Shown here: in pieces, positions 53,026 to 62,075 of the stretch
Layout of the letters: the number at the start of each line of letters is the position of its first letter
Position numbering within the stretch: the first letter of the stretch is position 1
Assembly (NCBI GenBank): GCA_963741995.1
Contig: CAVUKI010000001.1
Coordinates: forward strand, 930,001-994,000
Length of the DNA stretch: 64,000 nucleotides
Direction of reading: 5' to 3'
From: Bog-473 sp963741995
Lineage (GTDB): Bacteria; Actinomycetota; Acidimicrobiia; Acidimicrobiales; RAAP-2
Position numbers and translations under genes: made by a program
The notes under the pieces: model-generated
The model's database searches: none
Told to the model about the DNA's origin: nothing
Seen by the model: only the letters and a program-made list of their open reading frames with translations

Positions 53026-54234
53026 TTACGAGAACACGAGCGAGGCCCGGCGCACGCCGGCAATGACCGGGCTCGGCGTCCGTTCCACTGGACCGGCCAG
53101 CGAAACGGTCTCGAAGCGGTCCAGCAACTGACCGAGCACGACCCTGCCCTCCAAACGGGCCAGCGCCGCACCGAGGCAGAAGTGCGGCCCGAAGCCGAAG
53201 CTCACGTGTGGATTGGGATGGCGGTCGATCCGGAGCTCGCCGGCGTCGGGTCCGAAGACCTCCTCGTCCCGGTTGGCCGAGGCGTAGACCAAGAGCAGCG
53301 GATCACCGGCGGCGACCTCGACCCCACGGATTCGGGTGGCGGCCGTCGCCGTGCGCATGAACGAGATGACCGGCGTCGTCCAGCGCAGGAGCTCCTCCAC
53401 GGCGCCCGGGATCAATCCGCGATCCGCCCGCAGCGCGGCCCACTGCTCTGGGCGCTCGGCCAGCGCCACGAGACCACCCGAGATCAGGTTGCGGGTCGTC
53501 TCGTTCCCGGCCACCAGCAGCTGGATCAAGAACATGGCCAGCTCCGCCTCGCTCAGCTCCTCGCCGCCACTCTCCGGATCTGACCCGACGGTGGCCAGCA
53601 CCGACACGAGGTCGTCGGCCGGCGCCCGCCGCCGCTCCTCGGCCACGCCGATCAGGTACTCCCACATCTCGACCTGCAGCGCCGCCCGCTCCTCTTCGGA
53701 GTGTTCGGACTCGCCGGGGATCACGGCCTCGGACCAGTCGAAGAACCGCGGCCACTGCGACCCGTCCACCCCCAGCAGCTCGCAGATCACCTGTAACGGG
53801 AACGGGATGGAGAGGTCCTGTACGACATCGAAGGTCATCCCGCCCTGGATCTGATCCAGGAGCGCCCGGGCCTTCGCCGTCACCCCGGCCTCCATCAGCC
53901 GCACCATCGACGGCTTGAAGCCCGGCTGCACCAGGCGCCGGTAGCGGGTGTGCTGGGGCGGGTCGGTATGCATCATCGTCGGCGGCGTCTCGTACGTCGT
54001 GCCGATCTCGTCGGTCAGGATCCCGCGGGACGAGCAGAACCCTCCCGGGTCGGCGCCGAGGTGCGCGACCTCCGGGTGCGTCGTCACGGCCCAAAAGCCG
54101 CCGCCTTCTCGATCCACCCAGCAGACCGGCGCCGTCCGGCGCATCTCCGCGTACAACGCAAAGGGGTCGCCGCCCGAGTACAGGTTCGGATCGAGGAGGC
54201 GGCTTGCATCGGCTTCCATCGACGGGGCGGCCAT
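53026..54234 (-). CDS. cytochrome P450
   Basis: 402 residues from ATG 54234. I-helix 'AGNETTR', K-helix 'EELLRW', and haem loop 'FGFGPHFCLGAALAR' with the cysteine at residue 353. A second P450 of the bacterial soluble class, related to but clearly different from that at 8476 (its loop is GFG instead of GGGG). It lies three bases behind a cupin gene and ends the minus-strand run that starts at 59473. Substrate unknown. Confidence 0.92.
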   Translation of the reverse strand: MAAPSMEADASRLLDPNLYSGGDPFALYAEMRRTAPVCWVDREGGGFWAVTTHPEVAHLGADPGGFCSSRGILTDEIGTTYETPPTMMHTDPPQHTRYRRLVQPGFKPSMVRLMEAGVTAKARALLDQIQGGMTFDVVQDLSIPFPLQVICELLGVDGSQWPRFFDWSEAVIPGESEHSEEERAALQVEMWEYLIGVAEERRRAPADDLVSVLATVGSDPESGGEELSEAELAMFLIQLLVAGNETTRNLISGGLVALAERPEQWAALRADRGLIPGAVEELLRWTTPVISFMRTATAATRIRGVEVAAGDPLLLVYASANRDEEVFGPDAGELRIDRHPNPHVSFGFGPHFCLGAALARLEGRVVLGQLLDRFETVSLAGPVERTPSPVIAGVRRASLVFS

Positions 54235-54237
54235 GAT

Positions 54238-54714
54238 TCAGACGATCAGTCCGTTGGGGCGCGGGTCGCCCTGCGCCTCGAGCAGGGCGTAGTACGCCTC
54301 GAGCGTGCCGGGCCCGTCGGAGACCGATTCGACGGAGCCGTCCTCGGCCAGGTTCAACAGCGCGCCCTCGATGATGAAGCACACGTCCGTATCGACCGTG
54401 TTCTCCGCCGGCACGTGCAGCGTGTGCACCGAGTTGGCCGGCTCGTAGAGATAGGACCCCGCCTCCACGTAGAAGTCGTATTCCAAATAGTGCCAACGTC
54501 CCGCCGACGTGTAGGCGTCGACGGACCCGGTGTGGCGGTGGGTCTGTAGCTGCACGCCGGGCTGGAAGCGGTTGAGGATCACCCAGGTGCCGTGGGAGGA
54601 GTCGAAGCGGACGACCTTGAGGAGGACGCCGGTTCCGGTGTCGGCCCAGGGCGCGTCGTCGGTCGTGACAAGGCGGACGGCATCGGCCGGGTTGGCGGGG
54701 GTGGTGATCGACAT
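54238..54714 (-). CDS. cupin-family protein (2,4'-dihydroxyacetophenone dioxygenase-like)
   Basis: 158 residues from ATG 54714. 'NRFQPGVQLQTHRHTGSVDAYT' is the first cupin motif with the metal histidines, 'GSYLYEPANSVHTLHVPAEN' the second. This layout is that of the DAD family, which cleaves C-C bonds in acyl-phenols, but other cupins share it. It lies between amidase and P450 genes and is probably co-transcribed with both. Confidence 0.85.
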   Translation of the reverse strand: MSITTPANPADAVRLVTTDDAPWADTGTGVLLKVVRFDSSHGTWVILNRFQPGVQLQTHRHTGSVDAYTSAGRWHYLEYDFYVEAGSYLYEPANSVHTLHVPAENTVDTDVCFIIEGALLNLAEDGSVESVSDGPGTLEAYYALLEAQGDPRPNGLIV

Positions 54715-54776
54715 GTGGCGTTGCTCCTTCGGATCTCGGATCTCTTGATCTCTTCGCTGCTGTGGGGTGCGGCGGA

Positions 54777-56192
54777 CTATTCGGGCAGGGTAGCGAGGAA
54801 GTCGAGGTCGATGGCGGCCTCGAGCGCGGCGGCGGTGCGCAGTACGACGAGGTCGCCGTGCTGAGGCCCCACCAACTGCAGGCCGATCGGCAGGCCGCTC
54901 TCGCTCATGCCGACGCAGACCGACGCCGCGGGGGAGCGGGTCATGTTGAAGGGATAGGTGAAATGGACCCAGGCGGCGGTGGTCTCGCCGTTGACGGTGC
55001 TGGTCATCTCACCGGCGTGCGGCGCGAGCGCGGAACAGGTCGGCGTGACGAGGATCCGCGCCGTGTGGAACAGCTCTACCAACTTGAGGTTCATGTAGTG
55101 GTAGTTGTCGAACACCCGGAGGAGCTCCTCCGCCGTGGTGGACTGCGCGGCGTCGACGAAGTGGCGCAGGACGGGGTGGACCTCGTCCCACCGCGGGTGG
55201 TCGAAATACGGCCGCAAGGTCCGGAGCGTGGAGGCCCCCGTCAAGGTGAGGAAATCCCCGACGGGGTCGGCATCAAAAACAGAATCCACCACAACGACGT
55301 CGGCGCCCAGTGAGGCCAGGGTCTCGACGGCGCGCGCGCAGGTGGCGGCCACCTCGGCGTCGACGTTGGCGTAGCCCAGGGTGGGGGAGTAGGCGATCCG
55401 GACGGGCACGTGCGGGTCGTCGAGGGCGGCCATCCAGTTGGCCTCGGGGCGGGGGAGGGCGCGCAGGTCGGTGGGGTCGGGGCCGACGGCGACGTCGAGC
55501 GCAAGGGTGACGTCGGCGATGCGGCGGGCCATGGGGCCGTTGGTCGAGAGGTCGATCCAGCCGGGCGGGTTGGGGCCGCCGGCCGGGACGCGGCCGAGGC
55601 TCGGCTTCATGCCAGACAGGGCGCAGCAGGCGCTCGGAATCCGGATGGACCCGCCGCCGTCGGATCCGGTGGCGAGCGGCACCATCCCGGCGGCCAGCGC
55701 GGCCGAGCTCCCTCCCGACGATCCACCGGGTCCCCTGGAGGTGTCGAACGGGTTCAGCGACGGGCCGAAGATGGCGTTGGACGTGTTGCCCATCCACCCG
55801 AACTCGGGCGTGTTGGTCTTGCCGACGACGACGCAGCCCGCCGCCCGCATGCGTGCCACGAAGGGATCGTCTGCGGTGGCGGGTGGGTCGTCCGCATGGA
55901 GGGCGGAGCCGTAGGTGGTGCGGAAGCCGACGGCGTTCTGCAGGTCCTTGACCCCCAGTGGGATCCCGGCCAGCGGCCCGGGGTCGGCGCCGGCGGCGAT
56001 GCGGGCATCGACCCCGTCCGCCTCGTCCAGCGCCCTTTCCCCATCCACGGCGACGAAGGCGTTGTACGCCGGGTCCAGCCGCTCGATCCGGTCCAGGGCG
56101 GCCTGGGTCAGGTCGCGGGCCCTGACCTCCTTGGTCCGCACCGAGCGAGTGAGCTCGGCCAGCGATGTGGTGCGGAAGTCGATCTCAGTCAT
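54777..56192 (-). CDS. amidase signature-family hydrolase
   Basis: 471 residues from ATG 56192. The Ser-Ser-Lys triad is visible: Lys in 'GIPLGVKDLQNAVG' (residue ~80), and both serines in 'SRGPGGSSGGSSAALAAGMVP' around 152-172. It hydrolyses amide bonds; GatA-like motifs for transamidation are lacking nearby, and no gatB or gatC gene is present, so a catabolic amidase is likely. A longer in-frame extension covers the LLM gene and is not real. Confidence 0.92.
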   Translation of the reverse strand: MTEIDFRTTSLAELTRSVRTKEVRARDLTQAALDRIERLDPAYNAFVAVDGERALDEADGVDARIAAGADPGPLAGIPLGVKDLQNAVGFRTTYGSALHADDPPATADDPFVARMRAAGCVVVGKTNTPEFGWMGNTSNAIFGPSLNPFDTSRGPGGSSGGSSAALAAGMVPLATGSDGGGSIRIPSACCALSGMKPSLGRVPAGGPNPPGWIDLSTNGPMARRIADVTLALDVAVGPDPTDLRALPRPEANWMAALDDPHVPVRIAYSPTLGYANVDAEVAATCARAVETLASLGADVVVVDSVFDADPVGDFLTLTGASTLRTLRPYFDHPRWDEVHPVLRHFVDAAQSTTAEELLRVFDNYHYMNLKLVELFHTARILVTPTCSALAPHAGEMTSTVNGETTAAWVHFTYPFNMTRSPAASVCVGMSESGLPIGLQLVGPQHGDLVVLRTAAALEAAIDLDFLATLPE

Positions 56193-56242
56193 GTGGCCCC
56201 CTCCGGTCCCTGTGCCCAGCCAGTGTCTCGCCCCGGCCGTCG

Positions 56243-57238
56243 CTACCCGGCCGACGGCGACAGACCAGCGACCGCATCGGCCAGGTCGATCCCGATCGGG
56301 ACCACCGCCGGCGCCGGGACGGTGATCCCGTTGTCGACGTAGCGCTGGATATGGGCCCGGCATTCCGCCACCGACCCGTGCACGATCAGATCGTCCACCA
56401 CCTCGTCGGGGATCGCCGCCAGCGCGCCCTTGCGGTCGCCGGCGGCCCAGGCATCCCACATCGGCTGCAGTGCCGGGCCGCGCCCGAGCCAGCGGTGGAA
56501 CTCTGCGTACGCGTGCACGTTCAAGTACGCGGTAATCATGCGGCGACCGATGGTGCGGGCGACAGCGGCGTCCTCGGTCACGATGACGAAGATCCGGGCC
56601 GCGATCTCGCGGGGCGCCCCGCCGGCCGCCTTCGACACTTCCGCCACGGATGTGGCGACGTCCTCGGCGCTGAGCCAGTTGAGGATGGCCCCGTCGGCCT
56701 CCTTGCCGGCCAAGTGCAACATGCCCGGCCGCAAGGCCGCCAAGTACACGGGCGGCAGCTGCTCGGGAATGCGGGCCAGGCGGAACCCCTTGACCCGGAA
56801 CGTCTCGAAGTCCTCGGTCACCTTCTCGCCGCTGAACGCCATGCGCAGGAAACGCAGGGTGTCGCGGATGCGCCGGTACTGGTTCTCGAAGGCCAGGCCG
56901 TTCCAGTCGGCCACGATCACCTGTGACGAGGCGCCGAGACCGCAGAAGAAACGTCCCGGCGCGGCGTCGGCCATGGAAGCGAGGCTCTGGGCCAGGAGCG
57001 CCGGTCCCCGGGTATAGGCCGGGGTGATGGCCACGCCGAGATTCAGCTCGGGCTCCCATGCGGCGGCCAGGGCGAGCGGCGTGAACCCGTCGGAGCCGTC
57101 GACCTCGGCCGACCACAGGTCCGTATACCCGAGCTCCCGCAGCCGGGCGAACCACTCGCGGTGGGCATGCAGGGGGATCCCGTCGAAGGGGATGGTGATA
57201 CCCGGCCGGGCCGGCGGGACTCCTGCGGTCGGGCTCAT
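56243..57238 (-). CDS. LLM-class F420-dependent oxidoreductase
   Basis: 331 residues from ATG 57238. 'ELGYTDLWSAEVDGSDGFTPLALAA', 'LNLGVAITPAYTRGPALLAQ' and 'GRFFCGLGASSQVIV' are LLM barrel blocks, close to TIGR03857-type F420 enzymes. It starts ten bases after PPK2 and is followed by the amidase, all on one strand. The Trp/Glu-rich centre ('GAILNWLSAEDVA') is typical. Substrate unknown. Confidence 0.9.
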   Translation of the reverse strand: MSPTAGVPPARPGITIPFDGIPLHAHREWFARLRELGYTDLWSAEVDGSDGFTPLALAAAWEPELNLGVAITPAYTRGPALLAQSLASMADAAPGRFFCGLGASSQVIVADWNGLAFENQYRRIRDTLRFLRMAFSGEKVTEDFETFRVKGFRLARIPEQLPPVYLAALRPGMLHLAGKEADGAILNWLSAEDVATSVAEVSKAAGGAPREIAARIFVIVTEDAAVARTIGRRMITAYLNVHAYAEFHRWLGRGPALQPMWDAWAAGDRKGALAAIPDEVVDDLIVHGSVAECRAHIQRYVDNGITVPAPAVVPIGIDLADAVAGLSPSAG

Positions 57239-57248
57239 CTGGCCGGGC

Positions 57249-58286
57249 TCATGCGTCAAGGGTTGCTTCGGCGGCGGCTGCAGCACCCGAACCGGCGGCA
57301 CCACTCGACCCACTCGAGCCATTCGACCCGCTCGAGGCACTCGAACCCAGACCATGGAGTGAATCCGCGTCGTCGAAGGACAGCGCCAGCTCGGTCTGCT
57401 CTTCATCATCGCTGCGCGGCACGGGGACGCCCCAGCGCTCCATCCCGGCCTCCATGTGACGGATCACGGTTTCAATGACCTCGACCCGCCCGTTCCGCTT
57501 GTTTTCCGACGACACCACGTCCCAGGGGGCCAACGGGCCATGGGTCAGACGCAGCATGTCCGACACCGCCTCGTCGTACTGCGGCCGCTTCTCCCGGTTG
57601 CGCCAGTCCTCGTCGGTCAGCTTCCAGGCCTTCAGCGGATCGTCCCGACGTCGTTCGAACCGGCGTAACTGCTCCCCGTCCGACATGTGCATCCAGAGCT
57701 TGATCACGACCATTCCCTCTTCGGCCAGAGAGTGCTCGAAGTCGGTGATCTCTTCGTAGGCGCGCCGCCACTGCACTTCGGTGGCGAATTGCTCCACCCG
57801 CTCGACGAGCACACGCCCGTACCAGCTGCGGTCGAAGATGGTCATCCCACCCCACCCCGGCAGCGGCGGCCAGAAGCGCCACAAGAAGTGATGCCGCAAC
57901 TCGTCGGGCGTCGGCGCAGCGAACGGGGCCACGTGGACGTGCCGGGGGTCGAGCGGCTCGACCAACCGCTTGATGGCGCCGCCCTTGCCGGCGGCGTCCC
58001 AGCCCTCGAAGACGATGCAGACCGGAGGTCCAAGGTTGCCGTGGTTGAGCTGACCGCCGTTGATCAGCCGCAGGTGCAGCAGGCGGCGTTGCGCCTGGCC
58101 GAGCCGCTTCGCCTCCTCGTCCTTGGACAGCTTCAGCGAGAGGTCGCTGTCCTCGAGGCGTGGATAGGGCAATCGTGGAGCGGATTGGTCGAGGCCGTCG
58201 TGTTTCGTAGAGCCCGCTGTGTCGCCCCCGTCATCGGAGCCGCTTTCAGAGCCGCTGTCGTGGCCGCCGTGCTCGTGCTTGCTCAC
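57249..58286 (-). CDS. ppk2: polyphosphate kinase 2-family protein
   Basis: 345 residues from GTG 58286, which overlaps the methylase stop (GTGA). 'FEGWDAAGKGGAIKRLVEPLD' carries Walker A (residues ~93-103), 'IFDRSWYGRVLVERVE' the Walker B/lid part, and 'KLTDEDWRNREKRPQYDEAV' the usual end. PPK2 proteins use polyphosphate to phosphorylate AMP, ADP or GDP; the class cannot be fixed by eye. Both ends have low-complexity Gly/Ser or Asp/Gly tails. Confidence 0.93.
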   Translation of the reverse strand: MSKHEHGGHDSGSESGSDDGGDTAGSTKHDGLDQSAPRLPYPRLEDSDLSLKLSKDEEAKRLGQAQRRLLHLRLINGGQLNHGNLGPPVCIVFEGWDAAGKGGAIKRLVEPLDPRHVHVAPFAAPTPDELRHHFLWRFWPPLPGWGGMTIFDRSWYGRVLVERVEQFATEVQWRRAYEEITDFEHSLAEEGMVVIKLWMHMSDGEQLRRFERRRDDPLKAWKLTDEDWRNREKRPQYDEAVSDMLRLTHGPLAPWDVVSSENKRNGRVEVIETVIRHMEAGMERWGVPVPRSDDEEQTELALSFDDADSLHGLGSSASSGSNGSSGSSGAAGSGAAAAAEATLDA

Positions 58287-59473
58287 GTTGTCTGTTGTAG
58301 CCGATCCACCAGACCGGCGGCGACCGCATCGGATGCGGCGACAGTGGCGGCGGGGGTGGCGGGGGTGCCGGGGGTGCCGGGGGTGCCGGCGAGGCTGCCG
58401 GCGAGGCTGCCGGCGCCCTCTTCCGCTGCTGCCGCCACTCGGCGCACCAGCGCCTGCTCACCGGCGATCACGAGCAGCTCCTGGTTGGAGAGATGGCTCA
58501 CGCGCCCCACCTTGCGCCCGGATGGGTCGAAGATGCCGATCCGGGCCCCGACGTAGCGAGCCGAATCGAAGGCCAGCGTCGCCACGGATCCCTGGATGGC
58601 GCACATCGCCTCGAGCTGCTCCAACCCGAGCCACGACTCGTTGTTGTAGGACAGCACCAGCAGGTCGCAGTCCACCGAATGCACGACCGACTCCAGCGCC
58701 GCCGCCATCGTGCGCTTCGAGTTGAACGCGGAGTGCGTGGACGGGTCACGGGCATCGAGGCGCTTGCGGGCCACGCCGTAGGCCTCGGGAGCGTCCCAGG
58801 CCACCAGCGTCTCCCACACGTGGTAGTTGGTGAAATACCGGTGCTGGTTGTACGGCGGATCCAAGTACGCCAGGTCGAAATGCCCCAATCCGGGTCCCGA
58901 TGGAGAGGTCAGCTCCACCGCATCGCCCAGGAGGGCGCGCCCCGGACCCGCCAGCAGCTCCGGGACCCGCAGCTCCAGCGGCTTGGCCGAACGCGGCGCC
59001 CACTGCTTCACGTAGGCCATCTGCACGCCGGTGGTCGAGTCCACCCGGTCCGCCGCCTCGATCAAGGACGTCAACAGGAGGGGGAACAGGGGCGACCCCG
59101 CATACTCCGAGTCGATGGCGTCCCGCACGGCATCTATCCGAGCGGCGTTGTGCGGTTGGAAGAAGCGGGCCTCATGGCTGAACGTCTCGGTGACGTAGCC
59201 GGGTTGGCCGGGGAGACCGTTGAGGTGGGTCACCGCCGCCTGCAGCGCAACGGCATCGGTGGCGGCGGCGTCCGTCTCGATGTAGGTGCGGGCGAAGGTG
59301 TGGGCATAGCGGGCACTGTCGACGCCGGTGACGTGGACGCCCTGGGCCTTGAAGGCCTGGGCGACGCGGGTGGTGCCGGTGAAGAGATCGAGGGCGGTGG
59401 TGGCACCGGAGGCCTGGCAGATCCGGGTGAGGACGGGGACGAGGCGGCGCTTCGAGCCGATGTATTTGATCAT
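58283..59473 (-). CDS. D12-class DNA adenine methylase
   Basis: 396 residues from ATG 59473 ('MIKYIGSKRRLVPVL'). The SAM motif 'ALDLFTGTTRVAQAFK' and catalytic 'LAYLDPPYNQHRYFTNYHVW' (DPPY) are complete, so an N6-adenine methyltransferase is expected. There is no restriction gene beside it, so it is an orphan. The C-terminus (~50 residues) is a Gly/Thr/Pro/Ala repeat coded by 9- and 12-base tandem units near 58355-58415. It heads the minus-strand run through PPK2. Confidence 0.9.
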   Translation of the reverse strand: MIKYIGSKRRLVPVLTRICQASGATTALDLFTGTTRVAQAFKAQGVHVTGVDSARYAHTFARTYIETDAAATDAVALQAAVTHLNGLPGQPGYVTETFSHEARFFQPHNAARIDAVRDAIDSEYAGSPLFPLLLTSLIEAADRVDSTTGVQMAYVKQWAPRSAKPLELRVPELLAGPGRALLGDAVELTSPSGPGLGHFDLAYLDPPYNQHRYFTNYHVWETLVAWDAPEAYGVARKRLDARDPSTHSAFNSKRTMAAALESVVHSVDCDLLVLSYNNESWLGLEQLEAMCAIQGSVATLAFDSARYVGARIGIFDPSGRKVGRVSHLSNQELLVIAGEQALVRRVAAAAEEGAGSLAGSLAGTPGTPGTPATPAATVAASDAVAAGLVDRLQQTT

Positions 59474-59519
59474 CGCTGGCTCACGGCGGTCACGGCGGAC
59501 CACCCTACGATGGGCGGTC

Positions 59520-60260
59520 ATGGTGCCTGGGGACCATCCAGAGACCGTCGATGGGGGCGCCGACTCGCACTGGGTGCAATGGCACGGGGCCTACGAGGAC
59601 CCGTCCTCGAACCTGTCCCGGCGGCTGCGCGCGGTGCAGTCGATGGTGGGCGCGGCCCTGGACGACCTGCCGGCCCGTGCTCCCGCTTCGGGCGCTTCGG
59701 GCCCCTTGACCCATCCAGAGCCGATCCGGATGGTGAGCCTGTGTGCGGGCCAGGGTCGGGACGTAATCGACGTGGTGGCGACCCATCCAAGGGGGACGGA
59801 GGTCTCGGCGCTCCTCGTCGAGCTCGATCCGGCCCTGGTGGCCTTCGCCCGGGCCCGGGCTCGTGCCGCCGGGCCCGGCGTGGCCGACCGGATCCGGGTG
59901 GTGGAGGGGGATGCCGCGGAGTGCCGCCAGTATGCCGACGACGTGCCGGCCGACATCGTGCTGGTGTGCGGGGTGTTCGGGACCATCAGCCCGTCGGACA
60001 TCACGCGCACCATCCAGGCGATGCGGGGATTCTGCGCACCCGGGGGCCACGTCGTGTGGACCCGGCATCGGCGCTCGCCCGACCGCACGCCGGCCATACG
60101 GGCCGACTTCGCCGCCGCCGGATTCACCGAGGTGGGCTACGAGGCCCCCGACGGGACCATCCTGGCCGTAGGGCATCACCGCCTGGATGGGGCAACGGCG
60201 CCCTTCGACCCTGACCAGCGGCTGTTCGAGTTCGTCGGCGACGGGTGGAACCCCGCATGA
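59520..60260 (+). CDS. class I SAM-dependent methyltransferase
   Basis: 246 residues from ATG 59520. 'MVSLCAGQGRDVIDVV' is the SAM-binding motif I, 'ALLVELDPALVAFARARA' motif II (acidic residue), and 'ADIVLVCGVFGTISPSDI' motif IV. The family acts on small molecules; substrate unknown. It is divergent from the DNA methylase with 46 bases between and overlaps the next gene by four bases (ATGA). Confidence 0.88.
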   Translation: MVPGDHPETVDGGADSHWVQWHGAYEDPSSNLSRRLRAVQSMVGAALDDLPARAPASGASGPLTHPEPIRMVSLCAGQGRDVIDVVATHPRGTEVSALLVELDPALVAFARARARAAGPGVADRIRVVEGDAAECRQYADDVPADIVLVCGVFGTISPSDITRTIQAMRGFCAPGGHVVWTRHRRSPDRTPAIRADFAAAGFTEVGYEAPDGTILAVGHHRLDGATAPFDPDQRLFEFVGDGWNPA

Positions 60261-61045
60261 GCGAGGGCGACCCGGGGGCGGCCAAGCCCCCACGACACCG
60301 CCTCCACCCGCTCGAGCTCATGGCGGTCTCATGGCGCACCGCCAAAATGGAGCCGGCCCGGGTGATCGTGCCCGGCCTGGTCATCTTCGGCCTCGATGCG
60401 GTCCAGGGCACCTTCTACACAGAGGTCGCGGTCGACCATCTGGGCATCGGGTCGGTCGTCGGCGCCGTCCTCTTCGCCTCCTCCGCCCTGGGGCTGACCT
60501 TCTACGCCGGCATGCTCGAGCGCCTGGTCGGCTCGGTCGAGCGCAACGAAGCGGCCCAACCCGTCTTCGTGGTGCTGCGCACCCTACCCTGGGGGCGCCT
60601 TCTGGTGGCCGAGGCGATCCTGGTCGTGTTCAGCGCGGTGGCCTCGGTGGCGCTGGTGGTCCCGGGACTGATTGTGGGGACGCTGTTCGCCCTGGTCGGG
60701 CCTCTCATCAACCTGCTCGGCAGCTCGGTGCCCGACGCCTTCAAGCGATCGCTGCAGCTGGTGTGGCCGCACTTCATGCTCGTCTTCCTCTTGATCACCC
60801 TGCCCCTGGCGGTCGAGCACGAGGTCGTGGTCTTCGTCGCCGAGTTGGTTCCCCATGAGCACGTCTGGGCGGTCTTCCTGACCACGTTCATCCTCGGCGA
60901 TCTCTTCGGCATGGCGCTGGGCCTGATGGAGGTGACCCTGGCCGAGCGGCTCGTGACCGGAGCGCAAGGGCCCGGACACGACCTACTGTCGGCAGACGTG
61001 GAGCTGCGCAGTCCGCCCGATCCAAGGCGGCCATCCACCGCGTAA
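60257..61045 (+). CDS. multi-helix membrane protein of unknown function
   Basis: 262 residues from ATG 60257. About five to six membrane helices, e.g. 'VIVPGLVIFGLDAV', 'SVVGAVLFASSALGLTFYAGML' and 'LLVAEAILVVFSAVASVALVVPGLIVG'. The last helices carry His and Glu ('AVEHEVVVFVAELVPHEH'). Similar proteins are often annotated as DUF975/glycerophosphoryl-type membrane domains, but I cannot assign one. Coupled to the methyltransferase. Confidence 0.78.
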   Translation: MSEGDPGAAKPPRHRLHPLELMAVSWRTAKMEPARVIVPGLVIFGLDAVQGTFYTEVAVDHLGIGSVVGAVLFASSALGLTFYAGMLERLVGSVERNEAAQPVFVVLRTLPWGRLLVAEAILVVFSAVASVALVVPGLIVGTLFALVGPLINLLGSSVPDAFKRSLQLVWPHFMLVFLLITLPLAVEHEVVVFVAELVPHEHVWAVFLTTFILGDLFGMALGLMEVTLAERLVTGAQGPGHDLLSADVELRSPPDPRRPSTA

Positions 61046-61161
61046 CCGCCGGGTTCGCAAAACGTCCGGACAACTGCACGAACACCGCAGGGCACAGATA
61101 CCGACACAGACGGATAGGCAACAGACACCCCGACCCAGAACCCCTCCCGAGGAGGCCCACC

Positions 61162-61926
61162 ATGGAAGAGACGATCCACGGAACCACGATGCCGGTGCTC
61201 GAGCTCTCGCTCGCCGACGGCGAGTCCATCGTGTCGGAAGCCGGCGAGTTCAGCTGGATGTCGGACGCAGTCCAAATGGCCACCAACACCGGCGGCGGCA
61301 TGGGCGGCAAAGGCATCATGGGGGCCGTCAAGCGCGCCGTCTCCGGTGCGAGCTTCATGATGACGACGTACACCGCCCAGGGCGGCGCCGGCTCCATCGC
61401 CTTCGCCTCGAAGTTCCCGGGCCACATTCTGCCGATCGACGTGGCACCGGGGAACGAGTTCATGGTGCACCGTCACGGCTTCATGGCGGCCACGCCGGGG
61501 ATCGAGCTGTCGATGGGATTCCAGCAGTCCTTCAAGGGCGGCATCTTCGGCGGCGAAGGCTTCATCCTCCAGAAGGTCGGCGGCACCGGCCGCGCCTTCA
61601 TCGATCTCTCGGGCGAGGTGATCGTCTACGACCTCGCGGCCGGGCAGACCATGCGCGTGCATCCCGGCCACGCCGGCCTCTTCCAGGCCTCAGTGCAATT
61701 CACGACGCAGAGGGTGCCCGGCTTGGCCAACCGCTACATGGGCTCGGACGGCCACCACTTCGCCGTGCTGACGGGCCCGGGCCGGATTTGGCTGCAGTCG
61801 ATGCCGCTGCCGATCCTCGCCGGCGTCATCGGCGAGTACATGCCCGACCGCGACGACCATCGCGGCGCCGAAGGTGTGGCCGCGGGCGTCGGGGGCGCCA
61901 AGATCCTGGGGGACATGTTCAAGTAG
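61162..61926 (+). CDS. AIM24-family (TIGR00266) protein
   Basis: 254 residues from ATG 61162 with 'gaggagg' upstream. 'GESIVSEAGEFSWMSDAVQM', 'FPGHILPIDVAPGNEFMVHRHGFMAATPGIEL' in style, and the Gly-rich 'GGIFGGEGFILQKVGGTGRAF' are AIM24 blocks of stacked beta-strands. Bacterial members are of unknown role; the yeast namesake is mitochondrial. It stands alone. Confidence 0.9.
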   Translation: MEETIHGTTMPVLELSLADGESIVSEAGEFSWMSDAVQMATNTGGGMGGKGIMGAVKRAVSGASFMMTTYTAQGGAGSIAFASKFPGHILPIDVAPGNEFMVHRHGFMAATPGIELSMGFQQSFKGGIFGGEGFILQKVGGTGRAFIDLSGEVIVYDLAAGQTMRVHPGHAGLFQASVQFTTQRVPGLANRYMGSDGHHFAVLTGPGRIWLQSMPLPILAGVIGEYMPDRDDHRGAEGVAAGVGGAKILGDMFK

Positions 61927-62075
61927 TCCGCGACCGTTCCCTTGGGTGGGTGGGCTGCGGTCCATCCGCCGGAATCGGTCCGGCAGGAGGGCTCGGCGAG
62001 CCGCCCCGATTCAAGAGACGCTGAGGGCGTTGGGCGGGACGGTGAAGGGGACTTAGGAAAAATGGTGGATCGGCA

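Noticed and set aside
54777..57155. 792-codon minus-strand frame as a fused LLM-amidase protein
   Set aside because: The upstream part is out of frame with the real LLM gene and not family-like; the amidase has its own ATG at 56192.
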